A stretch of 64,000 bases of DNA from Chitinophaga sp. 180180018-3 (GCF_037893185.1 NZ_CP140772.1:5704001-5768000); one strand, 5' to 3'. Positions 52,423 through 62,755 are shown, numbered from the stretch's first letter. Notes: generated by a model from the sequence alone, not told the origin. A program made the numbers and translations.

Positions 52423-52603
52423 ACGGCTGCCCGTTTTCTGCGCTGTTATTTCGACGAACAACCATTTTCGGGCAGGATTCTACCAATTTCATTCCCTGGC
52501 AGCTACTACTGCTATATCCCGGGTGCAACCTGCCGATGGTCGAAATTCTAAAAAAGTACGCAGGGTTCTCTTGTTCTTTGTCCCATAAAACCGGGCTAAA
52601 CAC

Positions 52604-54637
52604 ATGTTCACGAACCATAACAATTTAGCGAAAATACTATTGTGTTACCTGATAATTTCTCCAGCACAACTGTACGGGCAACAACCGGCACCCCGGCAAT
52701 TACAGGGAGTTACCGTCACTGCCGGGAAACCACTTATCGAGCGGAAACCCGGCGTTATTATCATGCACGTCAGCACTATGTTGACGGCAGCCGGCGCCAA
52801 TGCACTCGAAGTATTGGAACAGGCCCCGGGCGTGCAGGTAGCCGGCGACCAGCTTTATTTGAAAGGGAAACCTGGTGTCAACATCTTCATCGACGGCAAA
52901 CCCATATCGCTGCAGGGCAGTGAACTGAGCGCTTATCTCCAGTCTATTTCCGGTGCAATGATCGATAGAATTGAGATCATGCCTCAACCACCTGCCGGAT
53001 ACGATGCAGCGGGCAATGCAGGCATTATCAACATCATCCTGAAAAAGGAGAAATTGAGTGGCTTCAATGCGCAACTGATGTCTGAAAATATTCAGGGACG
53101 TTATGCAAGAATCACACAAAACGGCAGCTTCAATTACAAAACCAGCCGCATTAACTTTTATGGCAATGTGGATAACTATAACGGCACCGGCTATAACAAC
53201 ATCCTTAAAGAACGAAGCTATCCGGGAACAACCGGTCTGACAGGCATTCTACAGCATGGATTTTATACCTCCACTATGCACCGGCTGCTGGCAAAGAGCG
53301 GTGTGGATTGGAAGTTGTCTTCTTCTACCCATCTATCCGCCAGCTTATCTGATCTTTACACCGACCTTCACAGCCGGAATAGCAGTGATGCGCTGGAAAA
53401 TTATGCCAAGCCCCAGGGCGATAGTCTACATCAGTCCACCTTATTCCGGCAACGGTACACTAATAACCTCGACGCCTATACGGAAATAAAGCATCAGTTC
53501 GATACCAGTGGTCACGAACTCAGTGTGGCATTTTCCTATCTCAGATACACGCGCGGGCAACGATGGCGCTTTGCCGACAGCCTGCCGGCTGCCATGCCTG
53601 CTACTGTAAATACCTATTCCGTAAAGGCAGATTACCAGCGCCCTTTTTCCAAATTCCACAAAATAGCTGTCGGGTATAAGTCGGGGTTCATGAATTGCAC
53701 TGCCAACGACGGCTTCCGATACAACGACGCTATCCATGCATTTTACACCAGCTATAGCTGGGAGGCAGGCCGTTTCTCCGGACAGGCAGGCCTGAGGATG
53801 GAACATACCAACATCAGCACTCACCAAACCGGTCTTTCATTCACTAACCGTTATACCCAGCTTTTTCCTTCATTGCAGCTCACGCTGAAAAAGAAGGATC
53901 ATCAATTTAATCTTTCCTATAGCCGCCGGATAGACCGGCCGGATTATAACAACCTCAATCCGGCCATTATGCCCATGGACAGCTATAACTATGAACAGGG
54001 AAATCCCCTGTTACGCCCTCAGCTGGCGGATAATGCAGAAGTGGACTGGCTCTATAAAAATATATTCAGCATCAGTGTATCGTATAGTCATTTACGTGAT
54101 AACATGGAAGAAATTACAACAGTGAAGGATTACATCTTTTACAGCTCCTTCAGCAATACCGGCAACAAAGATATTGGCAGCATCGCCCTGGAAGGAACAC
54201 TGGCACCTGCGCCCTGGTGGAAGCTTTCTCCCAATCTGCAATTCACGTATACCCAATACCGTAGTCAGTTGTTTAATGAACCGATGTACCGTAACGGTCC
54301 GGGATGCCTGCTCACTGTTAATCAGCAATTTATTTTCCGGGATAACTGGAGCGCTGAAATATTTACTACCTATTCTTCCTCCATGATCTTCCTCCAATAT
54401 ATACAGGCGCCCAATTGGTACATGCATGCCGGCATCAGGAAGAAAGTACTGAAAGATAAGGGCAGTCTGTTGTTGAACATGCGCGATGTTTTTCACAGCA
54501 GAAGAGATAAACAATATTTTGATCGCATACACGGCGCCGGTGGTTTCGACAGCCGTATATGGGATACGAGGAGTGTGACAATAGCGTTCAGCTATCGGAT
54601 AAGCAGGGGAACGAGAATTACTAATCAGGAATTCTAA
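52604..54637 (+). CDS. TonB-dependent outer-membrane beta-barrel protein
   Basis: A 677-residue outer-membrane receptor with signal MFTNHNNLAKILLCYLIISPAQLYGQ. It has a plug (RQLQGVTVTAGKPLIERKPGVIIMHV, NALEVLEQAPGVQV, LKGKPGVNIFIDGKPISLQGSELSAYLQSI, IEIMPQPPAGYDAAGNAGIINIILKK), then a C-terminal barrel of the outer-membrane beta-barrel protein family (NLSYSRRIDRPDYNNLNP, YNYEQGNPLLRPQLADNAEV). It lacks the regulatory-like domain of SusC proteins and has no SusD partner, so it is a stand-alone receptor for a small ligand, perhaps a siderophore, metal complex or peptide. It is divergent from the LytS/LytT genes; its 3' end overlaps the convergent sulfatase by 17 bp. Confidence 0.92.
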   Translation: MFTNHNNLAKILLCYLIISPAQLYGQQPAPRQLQGVTVTAGKPLIERKPGVIIMHVSTMLTAAGANALEVLEQAPGVQVAGDQLYLKGKPGVNIFIDGKPISLQGSELSAYLQSISGAMIDRIEIMPQPPAGYDAAGNAGIINIILKKEKLSGFNAQLMSENIQGRYARITQNGSFNYKTSRINFYGNVDNYNGTGYNNILKERSYPGTTGLTGILQHGFYTSTMHRLLAKSGVDWKLSSSTHLSASLSDLYTDLHSRNSSDALENYAKPQGDSLHQSTLFRQRYTNNLDAYTEIKHQFDTSGHELSVAFSYLRYTRGQRWRFADSLPAAMPATVNTYSVKADYQRPFSKFHKIAVGYKSGFMNCTANDGFRYNDAIHAFYTSYSWEAGRFSGQAGLRMEHTNISTHQTGLSFTNRYTQLFPSLQLTLKKKDHQFNLSYSRRIDRPDYNNLNPAIMPMDSYNYEQGNPLLRPQLADNAEVDWLYKNIFSISVSYSHLRDNMEEITTVKDYIFYSSFSNTGNKDIGSIALEGTLAPAPWWKLSPNLQFTYTQYRSQLFNEPMYRNGPGCLLTVNQQFIFRDNWSAEIFTTYSSSMIFLQYIQAPNWYMHAGIRKKVLKDKGSLLLNMRDVFHSRRDKQYFDRIHGAGGFDSRIWDTRSVTIAFSYRISRGTRITNQEF

Positions 54638-54643
54638 TTTCCC
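54613..54643. repeat. Recurrent GAATTAC/GGAATTCTAATT element over convergent gene ends
   Basis: GAGAATTACTAATCAGGAATTC lies inside the 17-bp coding overlap of the TonB receptor and the sulfatase. It belongs to the same loose family as the elements at 18444, 36488 and 50585 and encodes the last residues of both proteins. Confidence 0.45.
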
Positions 54644-56171
54644 CCGGGTACTTCACCTCCTTGCCTGTAGCCCTGTAGTGCGGCATTTGCGCTTTGCGCG
54701 CCTTCAGTTCTTTCGTGAGAAGATCGGCGAGTTCTTTGGCTTTTTTAGGATTGGTGGCAATGAGATTATTGGATTCATAAATGTCGTTCGAAAGGTTGTA
54801 TAGTTCGAGGCGCTGTTCTTTTTCAAAATAGATCAGTTTCCAGTTGTCTTGCCGGATGGCAGTAAGCCAGGCATTATCATTTCCAAGCTGACCACCGGTC
54901 CAGTCGTTGGGATAATTCCAGATTAATGCCCTGCTGTGATTACGCAGAGATGGTTGTTTCAGGTAAGGTATAATGCTTTGCCCATCTGTTGTTTGAACGG
55001 TTTTATAATTCCTGATCCCGGCCCATTCGAGAATAGTGGGGTAAAAGTCTTCCATGATCACATACTGATCATTCACACTTCCAGGCGCTGTAACGCCATT
55101 CCAGCGCACCATCATGGGTTCTCTTACACCACCTTCGTACAGAGAGCCCTTGCCACCTCTGAGGGGGTAATTCTGCGTATTAGGATTACCCTGCCGGGGT
55201 GGATGTGAAAATCCACCATTATCAGACATGAATACAATGATGGTATTTTCTGTAAGATGATGCTGATCGAGGTAGTCCATCAGTTCACCCAGACTTTGAT
55301 CCATCCCTTCCACGAGGGCAGCGTAGGCTGCTTCGGGTTTGGGAAGCCCCAAATCCAGGTAGCGTTGAATAAAGCGATCGTCGGGGTTATAAGGCAGATG
55401 TACCGCATAATGCGCCATATAAAGAAAGAAAGGTTGTTTCCTGAGCTGCGCGGTATCCATTGCCAGCACTGCTTCCTGGGTGAGGTCTTCCGTGAGGAAA
55501 GAATGTTTTTTGCGGTATTTATCCAGTCCTGGCATTTCTGCCTGAAGAATAAATTTGCCTGGTTGCCGGCCGAAATCATCTTCTGCCAGGTAAGAGGCCG
55601 GATGGCCGGCTGCGCTTCCGCCGATATTTTTTACAAAGCCCAGATTCAGCGGATCAGCGCCAATGGTGCCATAGGCGCCGAAGTGTGCCTTGCCGCATTG
55701 GATGGTGTAGTAGCCATGGTCTTTCAGGAGCTGTGGTAACGGGGTCGCATATACGCTTTTTTCCTGATCAGGAACCGGGGAGATGCCGTTGACGTTCCAG
55801 TCGGGGATATCGAGCAAACTATCCTTTCCATCGACCGCCGTATTTTTCGTCGACGTCCAGTTGCTGACACGATGCCTGGCCACGTTCATGCCGGTGAGGA
55901 GGCTGACGCGGGAAGGCGTGCAAACCGAGGCGGCGTAGGCGTTGGTAAATTTAGTGCCCGACTTGCAGAGGCGTTCCATGTTAGGTGTGCGAAATTTGCG
56001 GTTAGCGGGCGTGATGCTGTCCCAGAAAGGAACAGAAGTATCCTGCCATCCCATATCATCGACCAGGAAGAAAATGATATTGGGAGATTTAATCGCGGGG
56101 GATTGTGCTTTTACAGCGGTACACGCCAGCAGACCAGCGAGCAGCAGTAGTTTTTTCAATTGTGTCACCAT
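54621..56171 (-). CDS. Sulfatase (type I, formylglycine-dependent), exported
   Basis: A 516-residue sulfatase from the ATG at 56171, which gives the signal MVTQLKKLLLLAGLLACTAVKAQ; the frame extends to 56207 without better sense. The core is SPNIIFFLVDDMGWQDTS with paired Asp, the signature [16 protein letters not shown] (C84 converted to formylglycine), GKAHFGAYGTIGADPLNLGF, HYAVHLPYNPDDRF and IIVFMSDNGGF for metal binding. It differs from the 18517 sulfatase in length and mid-region, so it probably has another substrate. It is not in a SusCD operon and converges with the TonB receptor; the MFS gene diverges from its start. Confidence 0.94.
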   Translation of the reverse strand: MVTQLKKLLLLAGLLACTAVKAQSPAIKSPNIIFFLVDDMGWQDTSVPFWDSITPANRKFRTPNMERLCKSGTKFTNAYAASVCTPSRVSLLTGMNVARHRVSNWTSTKNTAVDGKDSLLDIPDWNVNGISPVPDQEKSVYATPLPQLLKDHGYYTIQCGKAHFGAYGTIGADPLNLGFVKNIGGSAAGHPASYLAEDDFGRQPGKFILQAEMPGLDKYRKKHSFLTEDLTQEAVLAMDTAQLRKQPFFLYMAHYAVHLPYNPDDRFIQRYLDLGLPKPEAAYAALVEGMDQSLGELMDYLDQHHLTENTIIVFMSDNGGFSHPPRQGNPNTQNYPLRGGKGSLYEGGVREPMMVRWNGVTAPGSVNDQYVIMEDFYPTILEWAGIRNYKTVQTTDGQSIIPYLKQPSLRNHSRALIWNYPNDWTGGQLGNDNAWLTAIRQDNWKLIYFEKEQRLELYNLSNDIYESNNLIATNPKKAKELADLLTKELKARKAQMPHYRATGKEVKYPGEIRIPD

Positions 56172-56284
56172 ATCTACTAAAATAATATTTTCACACGAAG
56201 TTTTCATCGATCGGTTTTACCAATGATATCGATAAGATAATACTGTTTCGTTAATTGATGACTTAGACAGATCTTTGCCGGCAA

Positions 56285-57472
56285 ATGGCAGTAACGGCAG
56301 AAAAAGCAGGCAGGCATAGTATTTTATTCCGACGGATCAAATCGGCTATTTTTCTTTCAGGGCTTTCAGTATTTGCTCAGTTATATGTGTTTCAGCCGTT
56401 ACTGCCTTTATTATGTAAGCATTTCCGGATCACTCCTGCACAAAGCAGTTATGCCGTATCAGCATCTACGCTGGGGATGGCGACAGGATTGATTTTCTTT
56501 TCTTTCAAAGCGGATACGATTTCCCGAAAGCGGTTGATGAGTGGATCGTTGCTGGTTTCTTCTGCTCTCACCTTATTATCGGCGGTGATGCCGCAGTTTG
56601 AATGGCTGATAGCATTATGCTTTCTGAAAGGTGCAGTATTATCGGGAGTGTCGGCGGTAGCGCTGGCGTACCTGTCGGAAGAAGTTAGTCCTGAAGCATT
56701 GGGACTGGCTATTAGTCTTTATCTGAGCGGCAATGCCATTGGAGGTATGGCAGGTCGTATCGTAGCTATATTGATATCCGGCTGGTTGAACTGGCAATGG
56801 GCAGTAGGCACTATAGGTGCAACCAGTTTTGTTTTTGGCCTGCTATTCATGCGGCAGCTGCCGCCATCGGCACATTTTGTGCCACAGCTGGTGCCAGCAG
56901 CGTTGAAGGTAAGGCAAATGTGGCAATTCGTAAGGAATCCGTTTACCGTGCGGATTTATTGTGTAGCCTTTCTGCTGATGGGCAGTTTTGTAGCCGTATA
57001 CAATTATCTTGGTTTCCGTCTTGAAGCGCCGCCGTTTTCATTACCACACTATATTATAGCGGGTATCTTCCTGATGTATACTGCTGGAGTTACCGGTTCG
57101 ATGATGGCCAGCAGGTGGTCTGAACGGGTAGCGCCTATTCGTTTGGTGAAGCGGTTTATAGTATTAATGCTGGGAGGATTATCGCTATTACTGGCTCCGG
57201 TGTTGGCTGGTATTATCATCGGGCTTGGATTATTTACGTTCAGTTTTTTCGGCGCTAATACTATTGTCAGCAGGCTGCTATCGGAATATGTAAGTGAAGG
57301 AAAAAGTACTGCCACGTCGTTGTATTGGTTGTTTTATTATGCAGGAGCATCGGTAATAGGCAGCAGTACCGGCGTAGTGCTGGCTCATAGTACCTGGGGC
57401 CTGTTCGTTATGCTGCTGATGCTATTAACCCTTATTTCTCTTTGTTTGTTTTGGGCAGACAGGAAACGCTAA
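56285..57472 (+). CDS. MFS transporter (YnfM-like)
   Basis: A 395-residue major facilitator with 12 TM helices, no periplasmic loops of size and the usual short N-terminus. The first helix SAIFLSGLSVFAQLYVFQPLLPLLCKHF and the motif-A-like FFSFKADTISRKRLMSGSLLV, then LGLAISLYLSGNAIGGMAGRIVAILI, match the YnfM/YybF drug-efflux group of MFS proteins. It probably exports a small organic molecule. It diverges from the sulfatase gene over 113 bp and is followed by a 608-bp gene-free stretch. Confidence 0.9.
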   Translation: MAVTAEKAGRHSILFRRIKSAIFLSGLSVFAQLYVFQPLLPLLCKHFRITPAQSSYAVSASTLGMATGLIFFSFKADTISRKRLMSGSLLVSSALTLLSAVMPQFEWLIALCFLKGAVLSGVSAVALAYLSEEVSPEALGLAISLYLSGNAIGGMAGRIVAILISGWLNWQWAVGTIGATSFVFGLLFMRQLPPSAHFVPQLVPAALKVRQMWQFVRNPFTVRIYCVAFLLMGSFVAVYNYLGFRLEAPPFSLPHYIIAGIFLMYTAGVTGSMMASRWSERVAPIRLVKRFIVLMLGGLSLLLAPVLAGIIIGLGLFTFSFFGANTIVSRLLSEYVSEGKSTATSLYWLFYYAGASVIGSSTGVVLAHSTWGLFVMLLMLLTLISLCLFWADRKR

Positions 57473-58080
57473 TTACTTCTTTATATCAGCCTTATTGTAA
57501 CTACTCAAAAAATAAATCTTTGTTTTTAAATAAAAAGGCTCTATTTTTATCGTGCTAATGAGAAAAGTCGATCACAGTAACAACTACTGTAGCTTGTACC
57601 ACTAATAGAAAAGTTTTAGAAAATATTCTTTACAGCATTGGTTTTGCTTATTGAAAAAGAGAGAAAATAATCACTAAAATCTAATCATGTGCCATAGAGG
57701 GCTGCGGGGAATTCTCCGTTGTCTTTTCATAGAAAAAGGTGGGAATATACTGTTGCAAACCAGGCTACCAGCCAGGATGAGAGCCATTTTGCCAGGAATC
57801 TAAATCTAATGGTGGGTATTAAAATTGATGTCAGTAGCATACAATTTTCAGGCAATAGAATCAACAGCACATTTGTAACAACAACCAGAATTTGAGCTGA
57901 CTAAATCCAGCTTTTACAGTTAAATTATTTAAACCAAAATCGATGAAATGATGAAGTGACCGTGCCTGCACACGTGTTTACACAACACCAGCTATAGTTC
58001 AACAGACAACAAAATCTGACTGCGCACAGGCATGGTCTGCTAGCTTTTTATTCTTATATATCAAAACCCAATTGAACCGT
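57473..58080 (+). other. 608-bp gene-free leader before the third SusC gene
   Basis: No protein-like frame is visible on either strand and no tRNA or obvious terminator was recognised. It is AT-rich, with homopolymer runs near 57510-57550, and must contain the SusC promoter. The length exceeds what a simple promoter needs, so an untranslated leader RNA, sRNA or decayed gene is possible. Confidence 0.5.
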
Positions 58081-61000
58081 ATGAAAAAAGGTTTACTACT
58101 ATGGCTATTGCTAGCCATCGGTGTGGTGCATTCTTTTGCCCAGACACGAACGATTACAGGTAAAATTACGGACGCACAGGATGGTGCACCGTTGCCTGGT
58201 GTATCCGTAGTTATCAAAGGCACCAAGTCGGGATCTATCACAGGTGCGGATGGTAAGTATACCATCCAGGCAGATCCTGCGACCACGCTGGTTTTTTCTT
58301 TTGTTGGTTATGAAACAAAAGAAGAGAGACCAGGTAACCGTTCCACTATCAACGTTGCTTTAGGCAGCAGCAATAAAATGCTGAGTGAAGTATTGGTAAC
58401 GGGATATGGTGAATTGAAAAGAAAAGATGTTACTTCTTCTGTTGCAGCTGTGAAGGCGGATGTACTCAACAACCGTCCGGTAACCAGCTTCGATCAGGCA
58501 TTGAGTGGTCGTGCTGCCGGCGTAAGCATCAGCACTGCTTCCGGTGTACTGGGAGATGCGGTAAACATTCGCATCAGGGGTGTCAACTCTATCAGTAACA
58601 GCAGCCAGCCGCTGATTATTGTGGATGGTATTCCGATGAACAATAACACCAATCTGAACGTCTTCAACAGCGGTAACGGTACCCGTTATAACCCGCTGGC
58701 AGATATCAATCCGAATGATATTGAATCTGTTGACGTACTGAAAGATGCTGCTGCATCCGCATTGTACGGCTCCAGGGCTGCATCCGGCGTTATTGTGATT
58801 ACTACCAAAAGAGGTAAAACAGGTACAGTAGCGGTAAACTATAATGGTTATGTTGGCGTGGCAAAAGCCGCCCGGCTGCCGAAGCTGCTGAACGGCGACG
58901 ACTTCAATGTGATTCAGAACGAAAAATCAGCCAACGCTGGTGGTGGTGTTATTGCGAAAGACATTGATGTAAACGGCGATGGTAAACCCGACAGAACAGA
59001 CTGGTTAAAACAAGTATTCCGCACCGGGGTTATCCACAGCCATCAGGTTTCCCTTTCCGGCGGTACCGAAAAAGCAAAATTTTATGCTTCCGGTGAATAT
59101 TCTGATCAGCAGGGTACCATACTGGTTAACCGTCTTCGTAGAGGAGGCATGCGTGTAAACCTGGACGTAACACCAAAAAAATGGCTGAAATCAGGCGTAT
59201 CCCTGTACTCTTCCAAATCATTGAACAATGGCGTATTATCTGATGGATATCTCGCTGGTTCTACCCTTTCTTCTTATGCGGCTATGCCTAACGTACCAGT
59301 GTACAACAAAGATGGCAGCCTCTATCTGAAATTACCGGGTAACGGCGATCTGGCAGATGGTAATAACACCACGACTGCCAAAGCTAACCGTTTCTTCCAC
59401 CCATTGGCGAATCTTCAGATGGGAAGAAACGATAACACTTCTACCCGTGTGCTCTCCAATGTATATGTAGAAGTAGAGCCGATTTCCGGATTAAAGGTGA
59501 CTTCCCGTTTTGGAGTGGACTTCATCCAGAACTTCGAAGATCAATACAGCGGTCCACAGCAGGCTGGCCTGGGTCTTGGTAATAATGGACTGGTGCAGGA
59601 AAATCTCTATAGAAAAGCACTTTGGAACTGGTCTAACTTTGCCACCTATACGAAAACCATCGCTAACAAGCACTTCATCAATGCCATGGTGGGTATAGAA
59701 TCCCAGTATGCACAAACTAAACAGCTGTATACCGGTCAGGGTAACCTTGCCGATTCCTACTTCAAAGAAATATATGATGGTTTGTTTGCAGGCTCTGACA
59801 ACACTTACTCCGGTGGTGATAACATTGCCAACGCATTTGATTCTTACTTCGGTAAAATCGGGTATAGCTATGGATCCAAATACTATTTCGATGCAACCTT
59901 AAGAGCTGATGCCTACTCTGACTTTGGTATTAACAACCGCCGTGGTTATTTCCCAGGAGCATCTATTGGCTGGCGTATTTCTGAGGAAGATTTCTTCAAG
60001 GACAACATCTCTGTAATCAGCGATTTTAAACTTCGTGCCAGCTATGGTACCGTAGGAAACTCCAACATCAGGTCCTATGCTTACCGTACACTTTACGGAG
60101 GTGGTCAATATGCCGACCTGAACGGGTTCTCTGTTTACCAGATCGGCGACCCCAACCTCAAATGGGAAACATCTAAAAAACTGGATATCGGTGTGGATGT
60201 TACCCTGCTAAGAAACAGGATCACGCTGACAGCAGATTATTTCAAAAACAACATCAATAACCTGATCCTGGATGCTCCGATCCTGGCTACCGTAGGCACC
60301 CCATGGGATCCTATTACAGGTAACCCCGGTCCTATTCTGACCACCAACATTGGCAGCATGTGGAATAAAGGTCTGGAGTTAACACTGAATACACGTAACA
60401 TCGAAACTAAAGACTTCTCCTGGACCAGTAACTTCAACATCACCTTCATCAAGAACAGGGTGACCAATACCGCGGATGGTACTGATATCATCAAAGGTAT
60501 TAACAGGGCCAGCGTAGGCAGAACCCTGGGCGTATTCAGGCTGATTCAATGGGCAGGCGTAAATCCTGAAACAGGTTACGCAATGTTCTACAATGCCGCA
60601 GGAGAAAAAGTAATGTACAATCCGGGTGTGCCTGCCTCACAGAGATGGACAACACCGGATGGCAGCAAAGTGGTGAACCCGGTAACATCCAACGATGCCC
60701 AGTACCTGGATAAATCAGGCTACCCTACTTTCTATGGTGGTTTCAACAACACATTCAGCTATAAAGGCATCGATCTGAGCATCTTCCTGCAGTACAGCGG
60801 TGGTAACTATGTGTATAACTCTACCAGGGCTGCCCTGCTGACCAACTCTTTCAGCAACAACGCTGAAGAGATCAAGAACAGATGGACACCCAACAACAAA
60901 AACACAGATATTCCGAAATTATTCCTGTCTGACGCCACATCCAACCAGGCATCTACCAAATGGCTGGAAAAAGGAGACTTTATACGTGCACGTGAAATCA

Positions 61001-61215
61001 GCTTAGGCTATAATTTCCCATCTGTAAAACAATCACTGGGCCTCACCAGTCTGCGTTTATATGCCCTGGTACAAAACGCCTTTATCATCACCAAGTATAA
61101 AGGAGCTGATCCTGAAATAAACACCAACCGTGATAGTAACATTAACTATGGTACTGATTCCAGAGGTGCGCCGTTACCAAGAATATTCATGCTCGGTTTA
61201 AATGTTGGTTTCTAA
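58081..61215 (+). CDS. SusC/RagA family TonB-dependent transporter
   Basis: A 1044-residue barrel. The ATG at 58081 gives the signal MKKGLLLWLLLAIGVVHSFAQ; a TTG three codons earlier is not needed. The regulatory-like domain (RTITGKITDAQDGAPLPGVSVVIKGTKSGSITGADGKY) precedes the TonB region and plug (LSEVLVTGYGELKRKDVTSSVAAVKA, PLIIVDGIPMNNNTNLN, ESVDVLKDAAASALYGSRAASGVIVITTKRGK) and a barrel ending FMLGLNVGF. It imports oligosaccharides captured by the SusD encoded 25 bp downstream. Codons are biased towards a smaller set than in its neighbours, which suggests high expression. Confidence 0.95.
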   Translation: MKKGLLLWLLLAIGVVHSFAQTRTITGKITDAQDGAPLPGVSVVIKGTKSGSITGADGKYTIQADPATTLVFSFVGYETKEERPGNRSTINVALGSSNKMLSEVLVTGYGELKRKDVTSSVAAVKADVLNNRPVTSFDQALSGRAAGVSISTASGVLGDAVNIRIRGVNSISNSSQPLIIVDGIPMNNNTNLNVFNSGNGTRYNPLADINPNDIESVDVLKDAAASALYGSRAASGVIVITTKRGKTGTVAVNYNGYVGVAKAARLPKLLNGDDFNVIQNEKSANAGGGVIAKDIDVNGDGKPDRTDWLKQVFRTGVIHSHQVSLSGGTEKAKFYASGEYSDQQGTILVNRLRRGGMRVNLDVTPKKWLKSGVSLYSSKSLNNGVLSDGYLAGSTLSSYAAMPNVPVYNKDGSLYLKLPGNGDLADGNNTTTAKANRFFHPLANLQMGRNDNTSTRVLSNVYVEVEPISGLKVTSRFGVDFIQNFEDQYSGPQQAGLGLGNNGLVQENLYRKALWNWSNFATYTKTIANKHFINAMVGIESQYAQTKQLYTGQGNLADSYFKEIYDGLFAGSDNTYSGGDNIANAFDSYFGKIGYSYGSKYYFDATLRADAYSDFGINNRRGYFPGASIGWRISEEDFFKDNISVISDFKLRASYGTVGNSNIRSYAYRTLYGGGQYADLNGFSVYQIGDPNLKWETSKKLDIGVDVTLLRNRITLTADYFKNNINNLILDAPILATVGTPWDPITGNPGPILTTNIGSMWNKGLELTLNTRNIETKDFSWTSNFNITFIKNRVTNTADGTDIIKGINRASVGRTLGVFRLIQWAGVNPETGYAMFYNAAGEKVMYNPGVPASQRWTTPDGSKVVNPVTSNDAQYLDKSGYPTFYGGFNNTFSYKGIDLSIFLQYSGGNYVYNSTRAALLTNSFSNNAEEIKNRWTPNNKNTDIPKLFLSDATSNQASTKWLEKGDFIRAREISLGYNFPSVKQSLGLTSLRLYALVQNAFIITKYKGADPEINTNRDSNINYGTDSRGAPLPRIFMLGLNVGF

Positions 61216-61240
61216 TTGTTGTTGACAAAAAAAAAGAATT

Positions 61241-62725
61241 ATGCATTTCATCAATAAATCAATCTTCAGGAAAAAGATCAGCACGCGATTATCTGTTGCG
61301 GCTGTAGCCGTGGCATCCACGATGATGTTTTCCTGTTCCAAAGTAAACGATCAGCAGCCTTTTGCTAAAATAGATCCGAAAGATGCTTTCAGCAATCCGG
61401 ACAGGATCGAGAAATCAGCCATCGGTATGTACGATGCGTTGCAAAACAGGGAATACCTCGGCGGACGTGTACTGATATATGTAGATCAGCGTGGTAACGA
61501 TGCGAACGTAGCCTCTTATTTCGGTAACGTGCCTACCTTCGATATGCTCTCCAACAATAGCTTCGCATTTGGCTGCTGGTCTGGCGCGTACAGAACAATT
61601 TTTGAGAGTAATTTCTTTACCACCAACCTGAAACAGAACGAAAGCGTGATTGGCGCAGCAGCAGCCGCTCATTACTATGGAGAAGCAAAATTCATCCGGG
61701 CGCTGGCATACTTCTACATCATCAATCTCTACGCACAAACATATACCTTCCAGGCAGATGCCAAACAGCCGGGAGTACCGCTGGTATTAACAGCCGCCAC
61801 CAATGGTTCCGAAGCGATGGATCCTAAAAACAAGATCAAGCGCAATACCGTAAAAGAGGTATACGACCAGATGATCCAGGATCTGAATGATGCCGCATCC
61901 TTATTACCGGTAAGCAGTGGCGATGCCTATGCAGACCGTGCAAGGGCTACCAAAGGAGCAGCACATGCGTTACTGTCACGCATTTACCTGTTCCAGGGTA
62001 ACTATGCAAAGGCGAGGGATTATGCAGACAGTGTGTTATTATCTTCCTATAACTACACGCTGGATGCCACTCCCGCAGCGGTATTTGCTTCCAGTAACTA
62101 CCAGGCATCGAAAGAGCGCATCTTCTCCGTGGCCATGAGCCAGAGCGACAACCCTAACACCAACAATGCTTTGGGTCAGCACTACGGCAGCAGCGGAAGG
62201 GGCGATATCACCATTAACAAAACAGCCTATTTCAGGTTGCCCAACTTTGATCCTAATACGGATCTGAGGGCAAAACCGCTGTATACTTTTACTACCAACG
62301 CAGCTAAAACAGATACTACTTTCTATACCAAAAAATTCTTTGGTACCAGTACAGTAGATGCCTGGGTGCCTGTACTGCGCCTGGCGGAAGTAATGCTGAA
62401 TAAAGCAGAAGCATTGGCACAGCTTAGCCCGGGCATTCCGGACCCTCAGGCAATATTGCTGCTGAACAAGATCAGGGCGAGAGCGAAAGCAGCAGATCTG
62501 CATCCGCTTACACAAGCCGAGCTGCTCACCAATATCCTCACCGAACGCAGAATTGAGCTGGCGTTTGAAGGATTCGGGATGTTCGACTACGTAAGAACGC
62601 ACCGGACGATCCCTGCCCGCGGCAACGTGAGCGCCCAGGATTGGAATGGTAAATATACCATTTTCCCGATTCCGTTCTCCGAAACAGAACGTAATCCTAA
62701 TCTTCAACAAAACGACGGTTACTAA
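61241..62725 (+). CDS. SusD/RagB family outer-membrane lipoprotein
   Basis: A 494-residue SusD homologue with a long lipoprotein signal (MHFINKSIFRKKISTRLSVA...TMMFSCSK, lipobox MMFSC). Helical core: NPDRIEKSAIGMYDALQNREYLGGRVLIYVDQRGND, YYGEAKFIRALAYFYIINLYAQTYTF, RATKGAAHALLSRIYLFQGNYAKARDYADSVL. The C-terminus LNKIRARAKAADLHPLTQAELLTNILTERRIELAFEGFGMFDYVRTHR and ERNPNLQQNDGY are family hallmarks. It forms the transport complex with the upstream SusC and is followed by a terminator at 62756, so the pair looks like a two-gene unit. Confidence 0.95.
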   Translation: MHFINKSIFRKKISTRLSVAAVAVASTMMFSCSKVNDQQPFAKIDPKDAFSNPDRIEKSAIGMYDALQNREYLGGRVLIYVDQRGNDANVASYFGNVPTFDMLSNNSFAFGCWSGAYRTIFESNFFTTNLKQNESVIGAAAAAHYYGEAKFIRALAYFYIINLYAQTYTFQADAKQPGVPLVLTAATNGSEAMDPKNKIKRNTVKEVYDQMIQDLNDAASLLPVSSGDAYADRARATKGAAHALLSRIYLFQGNYAKARDYADSVLLSSYNYTLDATPAAVFASSNYQASKERIFSVAMSQSDNPNTNNALGQHYGSSGRGDITINKTAYFRLPNFDPNTDLRAKPLYTFTTNAAKTDTTFYTKKFFGTSTVDAWVPVLRLAEVMLNKAEALAQLSPGIPDPQAILLLNKIRARAKAADLHPLTQAELLTNILTERRIELAFEGFGMFDYVRTHRTIPARGNVSAQDWNGKYTIFPIPFSETERNPNLQQNDGY

Positions 62726-62755
62726 GCACCATTTTTTCATAAGCAAAAATGAAAC

